This document shows positions 33,312 through 41,524 of a DNA stretch of 49,683 bases, in pieces; position 1 is the stretch's first letter, and each line of letters begins with the position of its first letter. The stretch spans positions 1-49,683 of the forward strand of contig JAFGKO010000104.1 in assembly GCA_016928525.1 (NCBI GenBank), in the 5' to 3' direction. The stretch comes from Anaerolineales bacterium. Its GTDB lineage: Bacteria; Chloroflexota; Anaerolineae; Anaerolineales; Villigracilaceae. The position numbers were made by a program, and so were the translations under genes. Under the pieces are notes generated by a model that was not told where the DNA came from, searched no databases, and saw nothing but the letters and a program-made list of their open reading frames with translations.

Positions 33312-34994
33312 ATGTCGATCAACAGAATAAACTACCAATCTGCTCTGCAAGATTTCAATGAAGCCCGCCTTAAAGCATCCCTGCAGGAAGCGCTTGCGCG
33401 GCTGACTGGCAAGCCAAACGAATTACTGTCTTATGATGAAATTGTACAAAAACTGAAACTTCGATCTCGTTCTGATCGTGGTGTTCACGAGATCCCGGTC
33501 AAAGCAATTGTTGGCAGTGTAGGTCGTTACACTGACTTCACCCGTACTTTTTTGCCTCGCAGGCCTGAAGACCAGGAACGCTGGGCGCGGGTAAAAGCAG
33601 TTATGAATGATCCTGCTGGAACAGGTATGGAACCGATAGAAGTTTACAAAATCGGGGATGTTTATTTTGTGCTGGATGGCAATCACCGTGTTTCGATTGC
33701 CCGGCAGGAGGGATTCGAGTTCATTCAAGCTCATGTGGTTGAAGTCAGAACGGACATTCCTGTTACACCCGACATGCAACCAGATGACCTGATCATCAAA
33801 GCCGAGTATGCCGAGTTCCTTGAAAAAACTGAGATCAATAGTCTGTTCCCCAATGTGGATTTGAGTGTTACTGTTCCAGGTCAATATGCAAAATTATTGG
33901 AACACATTGAAGTCCACCGCTACTTTATGGGCCTGGACTTTAAACGCGACATCCCTTATTCAGAAGCTGTCGCGCATTGGTACGACGCGATCTACCTTCC
34001 CTTTATAGAACCCCTGCGTGAACGCGGTATGTTGCGTTGGTTCCCTGACCGCACTGAAACGGATCTTTATTTGTGGGTATCTGAACACCGCGCTGCGCTG
34101 GAGAGCGAACTGGGTTGGTCGATTCGACCTGATGTTGCCATAGCGAACCTGGCGGCGGAAGCAAATCCCCGTGCCGATGACGAGGAATCTGCTCCGGGGT
34201 CCTGGCGCACTGCCAAGATCTTTGACCGTTATACGGATCGCCTGTTTATGGATATTCTTGTGTCTATGAGCGGATCTAAAGAGGAGTGGCAGGCTCTAGA
34301 GCAGGCCATCTTGGTTGCGCAGAAGGAGGCGGCAAACCTTCATGGAATCCATATCGTGCCGCCGAAGGCGAGTTTAAAAAGCCCAGAAGCGCTTGAAATC
34401 CAGACACGATTCAATCAGCGTTGCCAGGAAGTTAACCTGCAAGGTAACCTGACTATTGAAAGAGGGGTAGTGTCTAGTCAAATAAGTAAACGGGCATTGT
34501 TGGCCGATCTGCTTGTACTCAACGTATCACATCCACCAGAACCTGGCCTGTCCAGCCTTAATTCCGGCTTGCGCTCGATCATTAGGCACTCCGCCCGTCC
34601 TATTCTGACCGTATCTGGCAGGACCAGCCCGATGGATAGGGCCTTACTGGCATTCGATGGAAGCATAAAATCGAAGGAGGCTCTTTTTATAGCTGCTTAT
34701 GTGGCGGAACTCTGGAAAACCAGTCTCACGGTAATGACACTTAGCGGGAATGGCAACGCTTCAGCCTCCGTGCAGGATTATGCTCGCGCCTATCTCGAAT
34801 TGCACGAAATCGAGGCGGATTACATTCTTACAAATGGTCCAATGGATACTTTTCTGGAAGTCTGCCAGGAACGCGACATTAACCTGATCTTGATGGGAGG
34901 GTACAGTGGGACCGCTTTGAAAGAAGTGATTATTGGCAGCCTGGTAAATTATTTACTTCGCGGGTTCAAATATCCTATATTGATTTGTCGCTGA
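33312..34994 (+). CDS. ParB-like/DUF4032-type N-terminus fused to UspA domains
   Basis: A 560-residue cytoplasmic protein. Residues about 60-145 look like a ParB/sulfiredoxin-type nucleotide-binding region: PIEVYKIGDVYFVLDGNHRV with the DGNHR signature, then SIARQEG. A helical domain follows to about 295. Two universal-stress-protein-like domains come next: a degenerate one (DILVSMSGSKEEWQALEQAI to ARPILTVSG) and a C-terminal one (RALLAFDGSIKSKEALFIAA; INLILMGGYSG; GSLVNYLLRGFKYPILICR). The final G-G-x-S-G pattern resembles ATP-binding UspA. Similar long Usp proteins occur in Chloroflexota; their role is not established. It is divergent from the DUF2652 operon. Confidence 0.82.
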   Translation: MSINRINYQSALQDFNEARLKASLQEALARLTGKPNELLSYDEIVQKLKLRSRSDRGVHEIPVKAIVGSVGRYTDFTRTFLPRRPEDQERWARVKAVMNDPAGTGMEPIEVYKIGDVYFVLDGNHRVSIARQEGFEFIQAHVVEVRTDIPVTPDMQPDDLIIKAEYAEFLEKTEINSLFPNVDLSVTVPGQYAKLLEHIEVHRYFMGLDFKRDIPYSEAVAHWYDAIYLPFIEPLRERGMLRWFPDRTETDLYLWVSEHRAALESELGWSIRPDVAIANLAAEANPRADDEESAPGSWRTAKIFDRYTDRLFMDILVSMSGSKEEWQALEQAILVAQKEAANLHGIHIVPPKASLKSPEALEIQTRFNQRCQEVNLQGNLTIERGVVSSQISKRALLADLLVLNVSHPPEPGLSSLNSGLRSIIRHSARPILTVSGRTSPMDRALLAFDGSIKSKEALFIAAYVAELWKTSLTVMTLSGNGNASASVQDYARAYLELHEIEADYILTNGPMDTFLEVCQERDINLILMGGYSGTALKEVIIGSLVNYLLRGFKYPILICR

Positions 34995-35103
34995 TTTTGT
35001 TATAACCCTGACAACAATGTGTTTAATATATTGTTGCTGTAAAGAAGTTGTATAATCAATCACAAGCAGTTTACATTTTTGTTAGGGTGTAAGGGATATA
35101 TTT

Positions 35104-36006
35104 ATGGAAAAACCATTTGCTTTGCTTATTGAGGATGACCGGGACGTTGCAGCTCTTTTTCGACATGTCCTGGATATGGCTGGATACGCGTCTGAGAGTG
35201 TTTTGGATGGGAAAGAGGCTATGGATCGCCTTGCCACTTTGAATCCGGATATTGTTTTATTGGACCTGCAATTACCCAACATATCTGGAGTAGAAATCCT
35301 GAAGCGGATGCGCGCCGATGAAAGGATGAGGAACATCCCTGTAGTAGTCATAACCGCCTATGCTTATTATGCAAATAGCCTGCCGGTTAAGCCTGATCTG
35401 TTTCTGCTCAAACCAGTTGATATACATGACCTGAGTAATTTGATCCAGAAGTTGCGAGCCACAAAAGACGCGATGCAGGATTCACCTTATGATGAAGTGA
35501 CGCACCTGCATACCTTATCTTTTTTCTCGGTGCGACTGGTGTTCGCGCTGGAGCGTGTCAGGCGGATGGAACTGGAAAGCTTTGGAGTCTTGTTTGCGGA
35601 CCTGCATCCTTATGCTGAAGCACGACAAAAATTGGACGCCGAAGTCATGAATGCCTTATTGAGTAAGATGGCCGACAGGTTTAAAAGTATTTTACGTCCA
35701 ACAGATACGATGGCATGGTCGGGAGATGGTTATTTCTTGACTTTATTTGAGGAGTTTCACGGAGATGGCGTCCCTACCGCGATTGCGGATCGAGTGGGGA
35801 AAGGATTGAACGACTTCTTGAAACAGCATGAACTTGGGAACGGTTTGCGAGCGCAAGTAGGTGTCTTGAGTTGCGACGATGGTTATGAGAGTGTTCAGGA
35901 GATTCTGGACGATATAAATTTTGCCCGGACGCTTGTCCAGAAAAAACCTGACCCCGGGTATTGGATATACTCGCGTGCAGAACTTCAGGAGTTGCGCGAT
36001 TCTTAA
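35104..36006 (+). CDS. response regulator with degenerate GGDEF domain
   Basis: A 300-residue protein. The receiver domain (1-125) has IEDDRDVA, phosphoacceptor Asp in IVLLDLQLPNISG (Asp58 region), VITAYAY and LLKPVD. The C-terminal part (about 130-295) has the GGDEF fold outline, but the start DxLTGLxNR reads DEVTHLHTLSFF and the signature reads WSGDGYF instead of GGDEF. Diguanylate cyclase activity is therefore unlikely; a role in signal transmission is more plausible. TATAAT is at 35051-35056 and AAGGG lies about 9 nt before the ATG. A strong terminator follows at 36052. Confidence 0.85.
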   Translation: MEKPFALLIEDDRDVAALFRHVLDMAGYASESVLDGKEAMDRLATLNPDIVLLDLQLPNISGVEILKRMRADERMRNIPVVVITAYAYYANSLPVKPDLFLLKPVDIHDLSNLIQKLRATKDAMQDSPYDEVTHLHTLSFFSVRLVFALERVRRMELESFGVLFADLHPYAEARQKLDAEVMNALLSKMADRFKSILRPTDTMAWSGDGYFLTLFEEFHGDGVPTAIADRVGKGLNDFLKQHELGNGLRAQVGVLSCDDGYESVQEILDDINFARTLVQKKPDPGYWIYSRAELQELRDS

Positions 36007-36051
36007 AATGTTTGAACCTTGTAGCTGAACAGTTTGCCAGAGATTTGATTC

Positions 36052-36079
36052 AAAAAGACTGCCATTGGGCAGTCTTTTT
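36052..36079. terminator. bidirectional intrinsic terminator
   Basis: AAAAAGACTGCC (36052-36063) and GGCAGTCTTTTT (36068-36079) form a perfect 12-bp stem with a 4-nt loop. A-runs on one side and T-runs on the other let it stop both the plus-strand receiver gene and the minus-strand gene ending at 36087. Confidence 0.85.
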
Positions 36080-36086
36080 CGTTTGG

Positions 36087-36872
36087 TTACCAATTACACC
36101 CGGGTGTGGTGTTAACTCCGGCTGATTTTCCCACGCGCTTGTACATAGTCACATTGGTGAACGGTTCGCCCAGGATGCCATCATGGATGGCCCACGAGCG
36201 CAAACGGATGCTGTTCATCGCCTCGGGGCTGCGGAACGGGTTGCTACCGTTCAAAAGGGCTGCATACTCGCCCCCTTCCGAAAACCCGGCGTGATAGGCT
36301 TCCATGCGACGGCGGCCCATCTGGTAGGCCAGCCCATAACGCTCGAAGATGACGGCGTTGTGATAATACAGGGGTTCGACGAAATACATATCGTGTCCCA
36401 GGCTGTCGATGAAATTTTCGAAGGATGCAATCGCATCCGACAGCATGCGCAACCCCTTTCGTACCTGACCGGGAGCCAACCCGGTCTCGAGCGCCGACTG
36501 CTCGGCCTCCAGATTCCGCATCAGTGTGCCGAACCTGGTTTTACGGCCATCCGGCATCCGGTCGACATCGAAGCGCGGTGAGTCGGGATCGTTCAGGATG
36601 TAGAGCAGGACGTGGATCTGTCCGTTCATCGTGTCTGTCAGGTGGCCATACAGAATGGGGTCGGGGAAACGCAACTCGTGAAAGAGCGACATTTCCACAT
36701 CCGTAGAACCCGGTTCGAAGTCGAATTGTAGAAAAGATTGCAGGCGCATCGAATCGGGATCCGGCAGGTTGAAGTGCTCCAGCAGTTTGCGCGGGATAAC
36801 CCGGCTGTAGATTTTACGTTTTTCTTCTTCAGGCAGGCGGTTGATCCCGCCGATGGTGGAAGGAGAATTCAT
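36087..36872 (-). CDS. hypothetical protein, no recognised family
   Basis: A 261-residue soluble protein without a signal peptide or obvious catalytic motif. Noted segments are KIYSRVIPRKLLEHFNLPD, FDFEPGSTDVEMSLFHELR, PRFDVDRMPDGRKT and MYFVEPLYYHNAVIFERYG; the protein is rich in Phe, Tyr, Arg and Asp and looks well folded. It probably shares a transcript with smpB, whose stop is 14 nt upstream, and both end at the 36052 terminator. A purine-rich AAGAGAG precedes the ATG at 36872. Conservation with smpB context in relatives would be the main clue to function. Confidence 0.8.
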   Translation of the reverse strand: MNSPSTIGGINRLPEEEKRKIYSRVIPRKLLEHFNLPDPDSMRLQSFLQFDFEPGSTDVEMSLFHELRFPDPILYGHLTDTMNGQIHVLLYILNDPDSPRFDVDRMPDGRKTRFGTLMRNLEAEQSALETGLAPGQVRKGLRMLSDAIASFENFIDSLGHDMYFVEPLYYHNAVIFERYGLAYQMGRRRMEAYHAGFSEGGEYAALLNGSNPFRSPEAMNSIRLRSWAIHDGILGEPFTNVTMYKRVGKSAGVNTTPGCNW

Positions 36873-36886
36873 AGCAACTCTCTTGG

Positions 36887-37339
36887 CTAGCGAATCCGCA
36901 TTTCCCTGGCGGAATCGCGTTCGCGGTCTCGTTTGGCGATCGTTTCACGTTTGTCGTAGGCTTTCTTGCCGCGCGCCAGGGCAATCTCCACTTTGGCGCG
37001 CCCATCTTTGAGATAGATGCGCGTGGGGACGATGGTCATGCCCTTCTGGCGGACAGAATCCCATAACTGGCGAATTTCTTTCTTGTGCAGCAGCAGGCGT
37101 CGCGGGCGCAGCGGGTCGTGGTTGAAGCGGTTGGCCTGCTCGTAGGGCGAGACGTGCGCGCCCATCAGCCAGGCTTCCTGACCGTCTGTTTGCACGTAGG
37201 CCTCCGTCAAGCTGACTTGCCCGGCGCGGATGGATTTGATCTCGCTGCCCTGTAAAGCGACCCCGGCTTCGAAGGTTTCTACCAGGAAGTATTCAAATTT
37301 TGCCTTACGATTGGTTGAAACTACTTTAATATTTTCCAC
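36887..37339 (-). CDS. smpB: SsrA-binding protein SmpB
   Basis: A 150-residue SmpB, the protein partner of tmRNA in rescuing stalled ribosomes; normal length. It has the conserved start VVSTNRKAKFEYFLVETFEA, then GVALQGSEIKSIRAGQVSL and LRPRRLLLHKKEI, the strand KGMTIVPTRIYLKDGRAKVE, and the basic tail KKAYDKRETIAKRDRERD that enters the mRNA channel. The tmRNA gene (ssrA) is not seen in this window. An inverted-repeat element lies upstream at 37383-37498, and the hypothetical gene at 36087 follows. Confidence 0.97.
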   Translation of the reverse strand: MENIKVVSTNRKAKFEYFLVETFEAGVALQGSEIKSIRAGQVSLTEAYVQTDGQEAWLMGAHVSPYEQANRFNHDPLRPRRLLLHKKEIRQLWDSVRQKGMTIVPTRIYLKDGRAKVEIALARGKKAYDKRETIAKRDRERDSAREMRIR

Positions 37340-37382
37340 GATTCGATATTACCACAAATGCGTCTACTGAAAAAATGTAATC

Positions 37383-37498
37383 TCACCGCGAAGGAGCGAA
37401 GGTCGCGAAGGATTCTTGAAAAGTGCGAAGGAAATCTTCAAGATTTATCACTCACTCCTTTGAAATCTTTACGAATTTCTTCGCGATCTTCGCGGTGA
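37383..37498. repeat. 116-bp inverted-repeat element with CACCGCGAAG termini
   Basis: The ends TCACCGCGAAG (37383-37393) and CTTCGCGGTGA (37488-37498) are exact complements. Inner arms TCGCGAAG (37403-37410) and CTTCGCGA (37479-37486) also pair, and the centre has further partial complementarity (GAAATCTTCAAGATTT against AAATCTTTACG). It occupies most of the gap between the MFS gene and smpB and has no coding potential. Confidence 0.75.
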
Positions 37499-37529
37499 AA
37501 AGGGTTTTTGCAGTGGAGTCACAAGTGAT

Positions 37530-38792
37530 TTATCCCCACTTCAAGATTGCCATGCCGGAGAGGAAGCGCAGCAGCGCAATCAGGATCAGCGCAGCCGCCA
37601 AACCAAGCGCGTTTGAGATGAGCGGGCCGGTCAATGAACCGATCAGAACGGATGTGTTCAAGATGACATAGTACCAGGCCAGATGGGCTGGCCGGTCCTG
37701 GATGGGGATCTCTTCCAGCAAGTAGTTGGCATAGGAGCCGATCAATATGCCATAATTCAGCCCGCCCAGGATGGATGTCCAGTAAAAGTCAACCTGATTT
37801 CTCGAGAGCGCCAGCAGGAGCGGGTAAATAGCCAGCCCGGCCACGCTGATCCCGGTGACTGTTTTATGCCCGAAATTGCGCACCAGTTCGTTGAGTCGCG
37901 TCGAGCCCAGCAGGACGGTCAGGTAGAAAAGCGCGGTGCCGATGCCGATCTGGTCGTCGGTCAGGTGCAATTGGCGTACTTGGTAGAGCGGGAAGAGCGG
38001 CACGGCCAGATACTGCGTCAGGTGAAAACCGAGGAAGACCAACAAGGTGCTACGATAGGGCGTTTTCCAGATGTCGAAACGGATGGCGGTCTGGAGCTGT
38101 TGCCGGGGAGATAAAGCCCGTTTTATGGCAGCAGGCTGCGGCCTGGGTGGAAGCGGGGAGTCCCTCGTTTGCAGGGGTTTGATGAAGTAGAGGTGCAGGC
38201 TGCTCATCGCCGCCCCAAGGAACCCGATCCCGAAGATGATCTGATAGCCCGCGGGGAAAGGCAGGTTTTCCAGCAGGTAGCCGCTGCCCAGCGATGAGAG
38301 CATAAAGGCGATGGCAAAGGCCACGTTGCGCACGCCGGCCACGTGGGCGCGCCACTGTGCTGGGACGGAGGCCGCGAACAGCGCATTAAAACCGACCGAG
38401 AGCGGTGTGAGCGGGATGGCCATGACTAGAGCGATGACGATCAACGCCCAGACCTGGGCCTGCTCGCCGAACAACCAGGGCAGTGGTATCCACAGCAGGT
38501 ATCCCAGGCGGTACCAGATGGAAGCGCGGAAGACGGCTTTATTGATATTCTGGCTTTCGAGCCAGCGCCCGGCCGGGATGGCCAGGGCCAGGCTGACGGC
38601 GGCGGCCATGGAACTCAGCAGGCCGATTTGCAACCCCGTCGCTCCCAGGCGCGTTGCGTACACGCTCAGGAAATTGATCGCTGAACCGCTGAGGATGCCA
38701 AACCAGCCGATATCCAGATAAAGATGGGTGAAGTTTGGACGGTATTCGCCTGGAATGGTGGGCGGGAAGAAAAAGCGACGGATGGAATACAC
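37530..38792 (-). CDS. MFS transporter
   Basis: A 420-residue protein with about twelve hydrophobic helices. The loop 2-3 motif is IPAGRWLESQNINK, a loose version of the MFS signature, and the N-terminus is cytoplasmic (IRRFFFPPTIPGEYRPNF). A central cytoplasmic loop at about 207-235 is Pro/Arg-rich. The subfamily and substrate are not clear. The start is GTG at 38792; a TATAAT at 38805-38800 lies 7 nt before it, so the message may be leaderless. It is divergent from the toxin-antitoxin pair and the two promoters are close together. Confidence 0.85.
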   Translation of the reverse strand: MYSIRRFFFPPTIPGEYRPNFTHLYLDIGWFGILSGSAINFLSVYATRLGATGLQIGLLSSMAAAVSLALAIPAGRWLESQNINKAVFRASIWYRLGYLLWIPLPWLFGEQAQVWALIVIALVMAIPLTPLSVGFNALFAASVPAQWRAHVAGVRNVAFAIAFMLSSLGSGYLLENLPFPAGYQIIFGIGFLGAAMSSLHLYFIKPLQTRDSPLPPRPQPAAIKRALSPRQQLQTAIRFDIWKTPYRSTLLVFLGFHLTQYLAVPLFPLYQVRQLHLTDDQIGIGTALFYLTVLLGSTRLNELVRNFGHKTVTGISVAGLAIYPLLLALSRNQVDFYWTSILGGLNYGILIGSYANYLLEEIPIQDRPAHLAWYYVILNTSVLIGSLTGPLISNALGLAAALILIALLRFLSGMAILKWG

Positions 38793-38821
38793 GCGCGCGA
38801 TTATACTCCCATCAAGACCTA

Positions 38822-38857
38822 TTGACAGCCGTACAAATAGATGCTAACATGTACGGC
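38822..38857 (+). promoter_or_regulatory. promoter with overlapping palindromic operator of the toxin-antitoxin operon
   Basis: TTGACA (38822-38827) and TAACAT (38845-38850) are separated by 17 bp. The inverted repeat GCCGTACA (38828-38835) / TGTACGGC (38850-38857) starts right after the -35 and ends just past the -10, with a 14-bp spacer. This is an ideal placement for autorepression by the ribbon-helix-helix antitoxin alone or with the toxin. Confidence 0.7.
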
Positions 38858-38869
38858 AGGAGAATTGAG

Positions 38870-39106
38870 ATGCAGAACACAAAATTGACTGTGCGCGTCT
38901 CGCGCGATTTACTCGAAAACGTCAAGCGCTACGCTCAACAGCACAATACAACTTTGACGGCCTTGATCGAAGCCTATCTTCGTCGCATTCCGGCCCAGGA
39001 GCCGTTCGAGGACGCCCCGATTGTCCGCCGGTTGAGCGGCACTTTATCACAGGATGTCACCATCCAGGATCATAAAGAACACCTGGCAGAGAAATATGGC
39101 AGATAG
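38870..39106 (+). CDS. ribbon-helix-helix antitoxin
   Basis: A 78-residue protein. The N-terminus NTKLTVRVSRDLLENVKRYA is a typical RHH DNA-binding strand-helix, followed by QHNTTLTALIEAYLRRI, and an acidic C-terminal tail (IQDHKEHLAEKYGR) that would bind the toxin. An in-frame start 45 codons upstream would lie in the MFS gene and across the promoter, so ATG 38870 with AGGAG 7 nt upstream is chosen. It overlaps the PIN toxin gene by 11 nt. Confidence 0.87.
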   Translation: MQNTKLTVRVSRDLLENVKRYAQQHNTTLTALIEAYLRRIPAQEPFEDAPIVRRLSGTLSQDVTIQDHKEHLAEKYGR

Positions 39107-39515
39107 CCCGATCGTTCTGATCGACATCAATATCCTGCTGGATGTCCTTCAAATGCGGGAACCGTTTTACGAAGCCTCCGCGCGGTTATTAGCTTTGGCT
39201 GAGGCCGGACGGATAAAGGGATATATCGCCGCCCATAGCATCACCACCTTGTTTTATTTGATCCAGAAAGATAAGTCTTCAGCCCAGGCCCGTGCAGACA
39301 TCACGAGTTTGTTGCAGTTCTTGGAAATTGCCCCCGTTGACCAAAGCACAATCGAACAGGCGCTAAATCTTGACTATCACGATTTTGAGGATGCGGTCCA
39401 GATGATCTCTGCGTTGCAGTGCAAGGCGGAGTTTTTGATTACCCGGAACGTTGGGGATTACCAGCCTGCCTTGCTTCCGGTCATTCAACCTGTGGATTTT
39501 CTGGGCACGATATAG
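39096..39515 (+). CDS. PIN-domain toxin (VapC-like ribonuclease)
   Basis: A 139-residue PIN-domain protein. The first acidic residue is Asp10 in VLIDINILLDVL; further expected acids are in SARLLALAEAGRIKGY and in YHDFEDAVQMISAL, and the end has FLITRNVGDY. PIN toxins of this type cleave tRNA or rRNA when free of antitoxin; the specific target is unknown. An upstream in-frame start at 39054 is possible, but ATG 39096 begins directly with the PIN strand and overlaps the antitoxin stop, typical for coupled toxin-antitoxin genes. Confidence 0.87.
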   Translation: MADSPIVLIDINILLDVLQMREPFYEASARLLALAEAGRIKGYIAAHSITTLFYLIQKDKSSAQARADITSLLQFLEIAPVDQSTIEQALNLDYHDFEDAVQMISALQCKAEFLITRNVGDYQPALLPVIQPVDFLGTI

Positions 39516-39561
39516 ACTCTCCCTGGATATGACGTTGTTGAAGGGGTAGATTGTTTGCAAA

Positions 39562-39670
39562 AAGTGCGTCGCATATCATCCCCGAAGGGGGTCTGGTTTG
39601 ACGGATTTGGTTCGGATTGGAGTTTGACTCCGTTTAGTGGACTTACCTGTCGGGAAGGTGCGACGCACTT
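39562..39670. repeat. 109-bp element with 12-bp terminal inverted repeats
   Basis: AAGTGCGTCGCA (39562-39573) and TGCGACGCACTT (39659-39670) are perfect complements. The interior contains CCCCGAAGGGGG and GGAGTTTGACTCC, two smaller palindromes, and no convincing gene. It lies between the PIN toxin gene and the lipoprotein gene. It may be a mobile or REP-like intergenic element; only one copy is seen here. Confidence 0.6.
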
Positions 39671-39679
39671 ATGCGCCCC

Positions 39680-39709
39680 AAAAACAAAAGCCCTCGCGAG
39701 GATGGCTTT
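39680..39709 (-). terminator. terminator of the lipoprotein gene
   Basis: On the minus strand AAAGCC (39709-39704) pairs with GGCTTT (39692-39687), with an internal CCTCGCGAGG palindrome, followed by TGTTTTTGG. It lies about 75 nt after the stop at 39782. Confidence 0.6.
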
Positions 39710-39781
39710 GCTGTGGAAACCTGACGGTCAATCATGGGCGCAGATCAGAAACCATGCGCTAGCGAGGAGCGGTCAGTCTCA

Positions 39782-40414
39782 CTACTCGATGATTTCTACT
39801 ACCTCGCCTGAAACTGCATCAACGACAATATAAAGTACACCTTCGGGTCTCAAATACGACACTCGCCATACTACCAAGCTGCTCTCAGGTATCCCTTTTT
39901 GATGCTCAAGAAAAAGCTTAATCTCAACACCACTATATTTGCTCATATATTCATTTCCTCCTTGTCCTTGCGCAATTTTTAGTGCTTCAATTCCATCGAG
40001 TGCCCAATCCTTTTCTTCAATTTCCCGTCGATCCCCTGAACCACTTCGGACGATCTTACTCTCAACTGGCGATCCTTCAACAAAGAAGACCAATAACGCT
40101 TCATTATGTAGATCAACCGAGTAAAAAATGAAGGACAACCACAATTTATGAGGCATTCCATCTTCCGACCTCACAGTTAAATCAGCAAATTGGAGGTAAG
40201 CATCCGCCTGCCATTCCTGCGCAATTGCCAGTGCTTCATCATAGTATCCCTTGGCCGAAAGTGCCTGAAACCTGCTCATGTTTACTGAACTCATTTCAGT
40301 ACTTGGCATTCCTATTGTGCTACACCCCCACAACGATAAGAGCACTGTCAGCAATCGTGCGATTAGCAAGAATAATGAGCTAGGACATGAACTCATCCGA
40401 TTAAAGCGCTGCAT
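39782..40414 (-). CDS. putative lipoprotein with PepSY-like C-terminus
   Basis: A 210-residue exported protein. The N-terminus has a basic start, a hydrophobic stretch (LFLLIARLLTVLLSLW) and a lipobox LWGC with Cys31 as the predicted lipidated residue. After a helical segment (FQALSAKGYYDEALAIAQEW) there is a beta-rich region, and the end SLVVWRVSYLRPEGVLYIVV-DAVSGEVVEI resembles PepSY or PepSY-like domains. No specific role can be assigned. AAGGAG lies 7 nt before the ATG at 40414. The gap to the exchanger gene (40415-40538) shows only a weak promoter candidate with TTGGCA. Confidence 0.75.
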   Translation of the reverse strand: MQRFNRMSSCPSSLFLLIARLLTVLLSLWGCSTIGMPSTEMSSVNMSRFQALSAKGYYDEALAIAQEWQADAYLQFADLTVRSEDGMPHKLWLSFIFYSVDLHNEALLVFFVEGSPVESKIVRSGSGDRREIEEKDWALDGIEALKIAQGQGGNEYMSKYSGVEIKLFLEHQKGIPESSLVVWRVSYLRPEGVLYIVVDAVSGEVVEIIE

Positions 40415-40538
40415 ATGCTTTCTCCTTGACTTCCAGAATTACGAGGCGGCTTCGTTAACAATTCTTGCACAGTTATGGTATTGTGCCAATCCCGACCTAA
40501 TACTCTTTTTTCGTTCACGTTTCACGGGTCATTAACTT

Positions 40539-41524
40539 TTAAGCTCCAATCCCCAGCGTATACAGCACCCATAACCCGCCGAAATAGACCAGCATCAGCA
40601 ACAACGCATCCACTTCGATAAAGAACAGGCGGCGTTCCAGGCGCGCCAGGTTGCCGAGCAGCCCCAGGGCGGTCAGGATCAGGCCGAGCATCCCGGCGAC
40701 GGCGAAATTGCGGTCGATTGCGCCGATGAAGCGCCCGGAGGTCAGGAAAACATCTGTCAGCCCCAACGCGAACATGTTGAAGACGTTGGAACCAAACAGG
40801 TTGCCAACGGCCAGGTCGTAGGCTCCCATGCGAGTGGCGGCGATAGTAGTGGCCATTTCCGGTAGCGAGGTGACCATCCCAACCAGCACGATACCCACAA
40901 AGCCGGTACCCAAGCAGTGATCTCGGCGATGCGTGCGCTGGATGAAACCAGCAGCGGCGCAACTGCCACGAGGATGGCGGTGGCAATGCTAAAGCCGAGC
41001 AGCGCTTTCCATAGCGGAGGCAGCTTTGGGTCCAGATCCGCTGCGCTGGGAGGAGGGGGAGGGTTGTTCCCTTGCAACAGTCGGATGCCGCCCAGGTAGA
41101 CAACTATCAGCAGCAGGCTGTCCAATCCCACCCAGCCGATTTTCCAATCCTGGTTGATGTCGATGAAAAAGACGCCCATCCCGATCAGCAGGATGGCCAG
41201 CCCGGCGGTCAGGGCATGTTTCATGGCGACCTGGCGCAGGATTCGTGCATTCTGGTTGGTCAGGTCAAGAATGGCCAGCATGAACATGTTGAACATGTTG
41301 GACCCGAATAAGTTGCCCGCCGCGAGATTGGGGACATTTTGGTCGAGGGAGTTGATGGTGGTCAACAATTCGGGCAGGGAAGTGGCTCCGGCCAACAGCA
41401 ACGTGCCCACGAACATGCCGCCCAGTCTGGTGCGGATGGCGATCACGTCGCTGTATTTGGCGAGCTGCATGGCCGTGAAGACCAGGATCGTGGAGGCAAC
41501 GATGAATTGCAGCCAGACCATCAT
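40539..41524 (-). pseudogene. Na+/Ca2+ exchanger (CaCA family), frameshifted
   Basis: Two overlapping frames together make one complete cation/Ca2+ exchanger of about 328 residues. The 5' frame has the alpha-1 repeat GTLLLAGATSLPELLTTINS and NLAAGNLFGSNMFNM; the 3' frame has the alpha-2 repeat GIVLVGMVTSLPEMATTIAA and LAVGNLFGSNVFNM. The frames meet near 40910-40917, where SSARIAEIT should continue into LGTGFVGIVLVG; a single missing base (expected GGCTTGGG, seen GCTTGGG) explains it. Both halves are fully conserved, so either a very recent mutation or an assembly error is likely. The ATG at 41524 overlaps the stop of the P-II-like gene (ATGA). Confidence 0.85.

Noticed and set aside
39555..39833. 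92-residue open frame on the plus strand
   Set aside because: It runs through the 109-bp inverted-repeat element and the lipoprotein terminator, has no ribosome-binding site and overlaps the 3' end of the lipoprotein gene.
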